Below the pieces are notes generated by a model. That model searched no databases and had not been told where the DNA came from. It saw only the letters and a program-made list of their open reading frames with translations. Source: Tabrizicola sp. (GTDB lineage: Bacteria > Pseudomonadota > Alphaproteobacteria > Rhodobacterales > Rhodobacteraceae). From it: DNA of 64,000 nt. Numbering within the stretch: the stretch's first letter is position 1; each line of letters starts with the position of its first letter. The position numbers were made by a program, and so were the translations under genes. Shown piece after piece: positions 58,233 to 64,000 of this stretch. The stretch spans positions 218,919 through 282,918 of the forward strand of contig NZ_JAUXZE010000056.1 of NCBI RefSeq assembly GCF_030694085.1, given 5' to 3'.

Positions 58233-58829
58233 ATGAAAACTATCGCAGCATTGTTTGCTACCGTTGCCCTGACCGCCCCCGCCTTTGCAGGTGGCCCGGT
58301 CGCCGTCGCTGACGAGCCGATGATCGTCCCCGCGACCGAGGTTTATGCCGCCCCGGGCCTGGACTGGACCGGCGGTTATGTCGGTGCGCAGCTGGGTTAT
58401 GGCGATGTCGATTCCAGCACGGGTGCCCTGGAAGGCTACGGCTGGCTGGGCGGCGTCCATGCGGGCTACCGCTGGGACATGGGCAACTGGGTCGCGGGCA
58501 CCGAACTGTCCTATGACACCGCCTCGATCGATCTTGGCGCTGATGCCGGCACGCTGGACGACGTGATGGCGCTCAAGCTGACTGCCGGCCGCGAGATCGG
58601 CAACAGCCTGGTCTACGGTGCGCTGGGTGTGGCCCAGGCCAACGCCACTGTTGGCACGGCCGAGCTGAGCGACAACGGCCTCGTGTATGGCGTAGGCTTC
58701 GACTATGCCCTGACCGAACGGGTAACCGTCGGCGGCGAGGTGCTGCAGCACCAGTTCGACGACTTCGACGGGTCGGGCGTGGATCTTGATGCCACCACGC
58801 TGAAGGCCAAGGTCGCGCTTCGCTTCTAA
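58233..58829 (+). CDS. Outer membrane beta-barrel protein
   Basis: Signal peptide 'MKTIAALFATVALTAPAFA', 'LDWTGGYVGAQLGYGD', C-terminal '...TTLKAKVALRF'. Confidence 0.9.
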   Translation: MKTIAALFATVALTAPAFAGGPVAVADEPMIVPATEVYAAPGLDWTGGYVGAQLGYGDVDSSTGALEGYGWLGGVHAGYRWDMGNWVAGTELSYDTASIDLGADAGTLDDVMALKLTAGREIGNSLVYGALGVAQANATVGTAELSDNGLVYGVGFDYALTERVTVGGEVLQHQFDDFDGSGVDLDATTLKAKVALRF

Positions 58830-58834
58830 TCCCT

Positions 58835-58870
58835 TGTCGGCACGGCTGTCAGCCGTGCCGACAGTTCTTT
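58835..58870 (+). terminator. Rho-independent terminator of the outer membrane protein gene
   Basis: TGTCGGCACGGCT-GTC-AGCCGTGCCGACA followed by GTTCTTT. Confidence 0.85.
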
Positions 58871-58999
58871 TCAGGGCGAAGACCGCAGGAAAAACCAGCG
58901 ATCTTCGCCCTGATTGCGTTCATGACGGACCGTCGATGCGGCCCCAGAGCTCGGACGCGCCCAATGGTGGAAGAAACGTCGCGGAAGGGACTGAAGACG

Positions 59000-59902
59000 C
59001 TACCATTTTCCGCTTGCTCCGCCGCCCGAGGATCGTCCGCCGCCGAAGCCGCGACTGTCCCCGGAAGAGCTGCTGCCGCTGCCCCGGCTGGATAGGCCAC
59101 GGCTCTGGCGGCCTTCGCGGCTGGACCAGGAAACCGGATAGGACTTGTGGTCGTTGAACCCGCAATTCGAACAGGTCAGGTGCTGCATGCCCACGCCCGC
59201 GTCGCTGCGGCTTGGCGGCTGGATGACCTCGCGTGAGCGATCAAGTGTCAGGGCGCCGCAGTTTGGACAGGTCCGCCGTTTGCGCCGGTTGCGCCAGATC
59301 CCGAAGCCGCCAAGTGCAGCGACGGCACCGACGCCCAGCACGCCGGTCAGGGCCTCCGAGCCACTGTCCGGCGTCGCGAACCCGTCGGTGACCGAGACGG
59401 GGGCGCCGACCAGGAAGGGTTCGATCAACCGCTCCCGCGCCGAGATGACGCCCGCCTCGATTCCCTCGGCATAGTTGCCCGCGCGCAAGGGTGGCAGTAC
59501 GGCCGTCGACAGCACCCGCGCCGCGCGGCCGTCATAGACCGGGTCATAGCCCGCGCCAAGTGCGATCCGCGCCTCGCGCGCTTCGGTGTCCAGAAGCAGC
59601 ATGATGCCGTCGTTCCGCTCGGTCGTGCCGACGCCCCAGGCGTTGAACAGCGTCTTGCCGTAATCTTCCATCCGCAGGCCCGCGCCACCCTGAGAGGCGA
59701 TGCCGGGAACCGTGACCACGACCATCTGGACCCCGGTCGTGTCGCGCAGCTCGACCAGAAGGCGCGTGATGCGCCCCTCGGCCGTTGCGTCAAGCACATC
59801 GGAGAAGTCGGATAAAGTATCGCTTTGCGGCTGGGGCAGGTCCTGCGCCAGAACGGGAGAGGCAAACACCAGGGCAATCGCAAGGGTACGGAGGAACATC
59901 AT
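59000..59902 (-). CDS. TPM domain-containing protein (YgcG-like)
   Basis: 'LSDFSDVLDATAEGRITRLLVELRDTTGVQMVVVTVPG...GNDGIMLLLDTEAREARIALGAGYD' style and Gly/Ser-rich C-terminus. Confidence 0.9.
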   Translation of the reverse strand: MMFLRTLAIALVFASPVLAQDLPQPQSDTLSDFSDVLDATAEGRITRLLVELRDTTGVQMVVVTVPGIASQGGAGLRMEDYGKTLFNAWGVGTTERNDGIMLLLDTEAREARIALGAGYDPVYDGRAARVLSTAVLPPLRAGNYAEGIEAGVISARERLIEPFLVGAPVSVTDGFATPDSGSEALTGVLGVGAVAALGGFGIWRNRRKRRTCPNCGALTLDRSREVIQPPSRSDAGVGMQHLTCSNCGFNDHKSYPVSWSSREGRQSRGLSSRGSGSSSSGDSRGFGGGRSSGGGASGKW

Positions 59903-61281
59903 GCAAGCATTTCTAGAACTGTAGTTGTGATCAGCATGACATCTTCCTCGCGGCAGTCAAATGATCCGACCTGCACCCGGATCGCGAAGCGGCCATCGAC
60001 GCGGGTCTGGGTCAGGTAGATCCGGCCATCGTCGTTGATCCGCTGCAAAAGCGCCTCGGTGGCCTGGTCCGTCGCCAGGGCAAAGCTGAACAGCGACAGC
60101 CGCGGCTCGGTCACGATCTGGACCCCCGGCAGCGCCGCCAGCTGGTCACGCGCCACCTGCGCCCAGGCGACATGGTTACGGATACGCGCCCGCAACCCCT
60201 CCAGCCCATAGGCGCGCAGCACGAACCACAGTTTCAGCGCCCGGAACCGGCGGCCAAGGGGGACCGTCCATTCGTTGAAGTTGACAATCTCTTCGCGCCC
60301 CGCCGTCTCGAGATAGGTCGGCCGCAGCCCCAGAGTGCGCACCTGGGCACCGGGGTCGCGCAAGAGCTGGACGGAACAGTCGAACTGCGCGCCCAACCAT
60401 TTGTGCGGGTTGAAGACGACCGAATCAGCGCCTTCGATCCCGGCCCAGAGAGCCCGGAACTCGGGGCAGATCATCGCCGATCCCGCCCAGGCCGCATCGA
60501 CATGGACCGGCACGCCTTCCGCCTGCGCGACGGCAATGCACGCGCCGATCCGGTCGAAGGCCCCGACACTGGTGCCGCCCGCGCACAGAATCACGCCCGC
60601 CGGCACCAGCCCCGCTGCCCGGTCCGCCGTGATGGCCGCCTGCAGCGCCGGTCCGGTCATCGCCCGGTCGGCATCGGTCGCAACCTTGACCAGGTTTCGC
60701 TGCCCGATCCCGGCAACCCGGATCGCCTTGTCCACCGAAGAATGAGTCTCGGCGCTGGCATAGAAGCGCAAGGTCGGCGCGCCCGACAGCCCGTCCTCCA
60801 GCCCGTGCCACCCCAGTGCTTTCTCGCGCATCGTCAGCACAGCCGAAAGCGTCGCGTTGGTCGCCGAATCGTGGATCGTGCCGACAAAGTCCTCGGGCAT
60901 ACCGACCGCCTGGCGCAGCCAGTCGACCATCACCTGCTCGATCTCTGTGGCAGCAGGAGAGGTCTGCCAGATCAGCGCATTGCAGGCCATCGCGTTGACC
61001 AGCTGCTCGGCCAGCATGGACGCCGGGGCCGCGTTGGCGGGGAAATAGGCGAAGAAACGGGGGTGCTGCCAATGGGTCATGCCATCCGGCACGATGCTTT
61101 CGAAATCGGCCCAGATCGCCTCCATCGGCTCGGCCGACTCGGGTGGGGCAGGGGCCAGCTGCCGCGCCACGGCCCCGGGCACCAGCGGCGCGCGCACCGG
61201 CCGGTCGCGCAGACCCGCGTGGTAATCCGCCGCCCAGTCTGCTGCCCGCTTCGACCAGTGCCGCAAGCCTTCATGGTCCAT
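59899..61281 (-). CDS. Pyridoxal-dependent (aromatic-L-amino-acid) decarboxylase family protein
   Basis: 'THWQHPRFFAYFPANAAPASMLAEQLVNAMACNALIWQTSPAATEIEQVMVDWL...DSVVFNPHKWLGAQFDCS' PLP Lys motif. Confidence 0.92.
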   Translation of the reverse strand: MDHEGLRHWSKRAADWAADYHAGLRDRPVRAPLVPGAVARQLAPAPPESAEPMEAIWADFESIVPDGMTHWQHPRFFAYFPANAAPASMLAEQLVNAMACNALIWQTSPAATEIEQVMVDWLRQAVGMPEDFVGTIHDSATNATLSAVLTMREKALGWHGLEDGLSGAPTLRFYASAETHSSVDKAIRVAGIGQRNLVKVATDADRAMTGPALQAAITADRAAGLVPAGVILCAGGTSVGAFDRIGACIAVAQAEGVPVHVDAAWAGSAMICPEFRALWAGIEGADSVVFNPHKWLGAQFDCSVQLLRDPGAQVRTLGLRPTYLETAGREEIVNFNEWTVPLGRRFRALKLWFVLRAYGLEGLRARIRNHVAWAQVARDQLAALPGVQIVTEPRLSLFSFALATDQATEALLQRINDDGRIYLTQTRVDGRFAIRVQVGSFDCREEDVMLITTTVLEMLA

Positions 61282-61434
61282 CTTCAACCCCCTGTTGCAG
61301 CGCCCTGAAAGCATGTCGTCCGAAATTCGGCAAGCTTCCACCCTCATGCCGACACGCAAGCTCCTTTTTCCGGCCATCACCATTGGTTAAGGTCCCGGTC
61401 GTACAATTCCCACGCCAAGGCTTCGTGAGGTCCC

Positions 61435-62055
61435 ATGTCCCTGTCCCGCCGTGCCGCCCTTCTGGGCTTTTCCAGCCTGCTTCTGTCGGCCTGCGTCGGT
61501 CCGGGCAGCAGCTTTCGCACCGAATACACCCCGGTCCCGCCGGTGCTGGCCTCCAGCTGGCGCCTGGCCGAAGTGCAGGTCACCGTTCCCCGCAGCCTGA
61601 AAGTCTCCGAGGCCAAGACCTACCTTCCCGCAGCCGACATCGTCTGGCGCGAAGACCCGATGGGCGACCGCTATGACCAGGTCGGCAAGATCATCCAGGA
61701 CGCCGTCCTGCGCGGCGCCCGGGGCCTGTCCGGCTCGCGGCCCGTCATCATCGCGGTGACCGTGACCCGGTTCCATGCCCTTACCTTCGAGGCCGAGCAG
61801 CGGTTCGAAAACGCCGGCGTCCACAACATCAAGTTCACGGCCCAGGTGGTCGATGCCCGCACGGGTGAGGTTCTGGTGCCGCCAACTGCGATCCGGGCTG
61901 AACTTCCGGCCCCCTCGGGCAAGACGATGCGCGAAGCGCGGCGCAAGGGGCAAAGCCAGAAGTCGATGATCACGGCCCATGTCGCCAAGACCGTGGCGGG
62001 CTGGCTGGGCCTTGGCCCGGACGTGCGGGGCAGCTTCAGCCGCCAGGGGAACTGA
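61435..62055 (+). CDS. Putative lipoprotein of unknown function
   Basis: Lipobox-like 'MSLSRRAALLGFSSLLLSACVGPGSS'. Confidence 0.75.
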   Translation: MSLSRRAALLGFSSLLLSACVGPGSSFRTEYTPVPPVLASSWRLAEVQVTVPRSLKVSEAKTYLPAADIVWREDPMGDRYDQVGKIIQDAVLRGARGLSGSRPVIIAVTVTRFHALTFEAEQRFENAGVHNIKFTAQVVDARTGEVLVPPTAIRAELPAPSGKTMREARRKGQSQKSMITAHVAKTVAGWLGLGPDVRGSFSRQGN

Positions 62056-62065
62056 CACGGGTGGC

Positions 62066-62407
62066 TCACCCAAGCGCGGCCTGCACCTTCCGGGGCAGAC
62101 CCGCCCGGATCAGCGCATAAGAGGTGGCGATCCGCTCGCGCAGCTCGTCATCCGGCACCTGTCCGAAACGGATGCGCACCCAGGAGGCGTGCAGGTAGGG
62201 CGCCCGGATCGCCCGGCCCGTCTCGATCAGAAGCCGGGCCGTTTCCACATGGTCGGTCTTTATCGATACGCCATCGCCCAACTGGCCGATGATGGCGAAC
62301 ATCTTGCCGCCGACTTTCCAGCAATCATGGTCGGGACCGAAAGGCTGGCTGACCTCGGACCCTGGAAAGCGGGCGCAGAAGGCGTTGACGAAGGCGCGGT
62401 CCTGCAT
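62066..62407 (-). CDS. MmcQ/YjbR family protein
   Basis: 'FCARFPGSEVSQPFGPDHDCWKVGGKMFAIIGQLGDGVSIKTD...SWVRIRFGQVPDDELRERIATSYALI'. Confidence 0.88.
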   Translation of the reverse strand: MQDRAFVNAFCARFPGSEVSQPFGPDHDCWKVGGKMFAIIGQLGDGVSIKTDHVETARLLIETGRAIRAPYLHASWVRIRFGQVPDDELRERIATSYALIRAGLPRKVQAALG

Positions 62408-62584
62408 GCGGAATTCCCTTGGCGGCGCGGGGGTGGGTGATGTATGCCTCGCACCCATGACGACATTGCGCAACATCCGCATCTGCTGCATTACCCGCTG
62501 ACTTCGGTCGCGCGGGCGCTTCGTCATTCCCCTTCGGATTGAAAAGCCACCCCGCGCGGGCTGCCGCGCTTAGGGACGACTGAC

Positions 62585-63985
62585 ATGGTGACGATCCGCC
62601 TGACCAATTCGAAGACGCGCCGGAAAGAGGATTTTCGGCCGATCGAGCCGTCCAATGTGCGGATGTATGTCTGCGGCCCCACCGTCTATGACCGCGCGCA
62701 TCTGGGAAATGCCCGGCCTGTCGTGGTGTTTGACACGCTTTACCGGCTGCTGCGCCACGTCTACGGTCAGGGACATGTGACCTATGTCCGCAACTTCACC
62801 GACGTCGACGACAAGATCAACGCCGAGGCGCTGCGCCGCCAGAAGGCGGGATCGCCGGGGACGCTGGAGGACCTGATCCACCAGCGGACCGAGGAAACGA
62901 TCGCCTGGTATCATGCCGACATGGACGCGTTGGGGGCGCTGCGCCCGAGCCACGAGCCACGCGCGACGGAGTACATCGGCCAGATGATCGCGATGACCCA
63001 GGGGTTGATCGACACGGGCCACGCCTATGCCGTGGAGGGGCATGTCCTTTTCCGCGTCCGGTCCTACTCGGACTACGGCAAGCTGTCGGGCCGGTCCGTG
63101 GACGACATGATCGCGGGCGCGCGGGTCGAGGTCGCACCCTTCAAGGAAGACCCGATGGACTTCGTGTTGTGGAAGCCATCGTCAGGTGAGGAGCCGGGTT
63201 GGGAAAGCCCCTGGGGCAAGGGGCGTCCGGGCTGGCATATTGAGTGCTCGGCAATGGCGCATGAGCTGCTGGGCGAAAGCTTCGACATCCACGGTGGCGG
63301 GCTGGACCTGCAGTTCCCGCACCACGAAAACGAAATCGCGCAGAGCGTTGGTGCCTGTGGCGGCGAGTTCGTGCGCACCTGGATGCACAACGGCTTCCTG
63401 AACATCGACGACACGAAGATGTCCAAGTCGCTGGGCAACTTCTTCACCATCGCCGACGTGTTGAAGAAGTTCGATGGCGAATCGGTGCGGCTGTTCATGC
63501 TGCGCACGCATTACCGCAGCCCCTTCAATTTCAGCGACACGCTGCTCGAAGAAGCACGCAGTGCGCTGAAGCGCCTGTACACGGCGCTGGATGCCGCCGG
63601 CCCGGTGCCCGACCTGGCGGCCATCGACTGGGCAGAGCCGCGTGCCGCCGCCTTCAAGGCCGCGATGGACGACGACTTCAACACCCCAGGCGCGCTGGCT
63701 GTGCTGTTCGATCTGGTGGGCGACGTCAACCGCGGTCAGACGGCCGATGCTGCCCTGTTGAAAGCACTGGCGGGCACGCTTGGTTTGCTGCAGGCACAAC
63801 CCAAGGCCTATCTGCAAGGCGGCAGCTCGGTCGACGAAAACTTCGTGCAGTCGCGCATCGACGCGCGCACGGCCGCCAAGCAGGCGCGCAACTTCGCTGC
63901 CGCCGATGGCATCCGCGCCGAACTGGCCGCACTGGGCATCGAACTCAAGGACCGGCCGCAGGGCACCACCTGGGTCCGCGCCTGA
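62585..63985 (+). CDS. cysS: Cysteinyl-tRNA synthetase
   Basis: '[18 protein letters not shown]...[10 protein letters not shown]...[17 protein letters not shown]...[12 protein letters not shown]'. Confidence 0.96.
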   Translation: MVTIRLTNSKTRRKEDFRPIEPSNVRMYVCGPTVYDRAHLGNARPVVVFDTLYRLLRHVYGQGHVTYVRNFTDVDDKINAEALRRQKAGSPGTLEDLIHQRTEETIAWYHADMDALGALRPSHEPRATEYIGQMIAMTQGLIDTGHAYAVEGHVLFRVRSYSDYGKLSGRSVDDMIAGARVEVAPFKEDPMDFVLWKPSSGEEPGWESPWGKGRPGWHIECSAMAHELLGESFDIHGGGLDLQFPHHENEIAQSVGACGGEFVRTWMHNGFLNIDDTKMSKSLGNFFTIADVLKKFDGESVRLFMLRTHYRSPFNFSDTLLEEARSALKRLYTALDAAGPVPDLAAIDWAEPRAAAFKAAMDDDFNTPGALAVLFDLVGDVNRGQTADAALLKALAGTLGLLQAQPKAYLQGGSSVDENFVQSRIDARTAAKQARNFAAADGIRAELAALGIELKDRPQGTTWVRA

Positions 63986-64000
63986 AACCCATGCCCAAGT

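Overview
This 64 kb window has the gene content and codon usage of a high-GC alphaproteobacterium, probably Rhodobacterales. That assignment comes from gene content and style, not from a database search. Most of it is ordinary chromosome: dksA, exodeoxyribonuclease III, dgt, dsbB, tRNA-Leu(CAA), a branched-chain amino-acid-type ABC transporter operon, class II DAHP synthase, gmk, phoR-like kinase, mazG, prfA-prmC, an ECF sigma/anti-sigma/fasciclin operon, an ABC-F ATPase and cysS. Accessory or unusual parts are: (i) a standalone Hint-domain protein next to a large RTX protein ending in a second Hint domain, just downstream of tRNA-Leu; (ii) a segment at about 29.6-36.6 kb with an AT-rich KAP-family P-loop NTPase and a single-chain nuclease/N6-adenine methyltransferase of type IIG/ISP-like design without a visible helicase, whose putative target-recognition region shows a codon-usage break; (iii) a four-copy intergenic composite element, TGTCCACNGTGGACA - 33/34 nt - CGTGGGCGTTAA-like, two copies of which precede the two defence-type genes; (iv) TTTGATCAAA palindromes upstream of three amine/amide metabolism genes. 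The composite element is my best candidate for something undescribed. All functional names rest on reading protein motifs by eye; no homology search was run.
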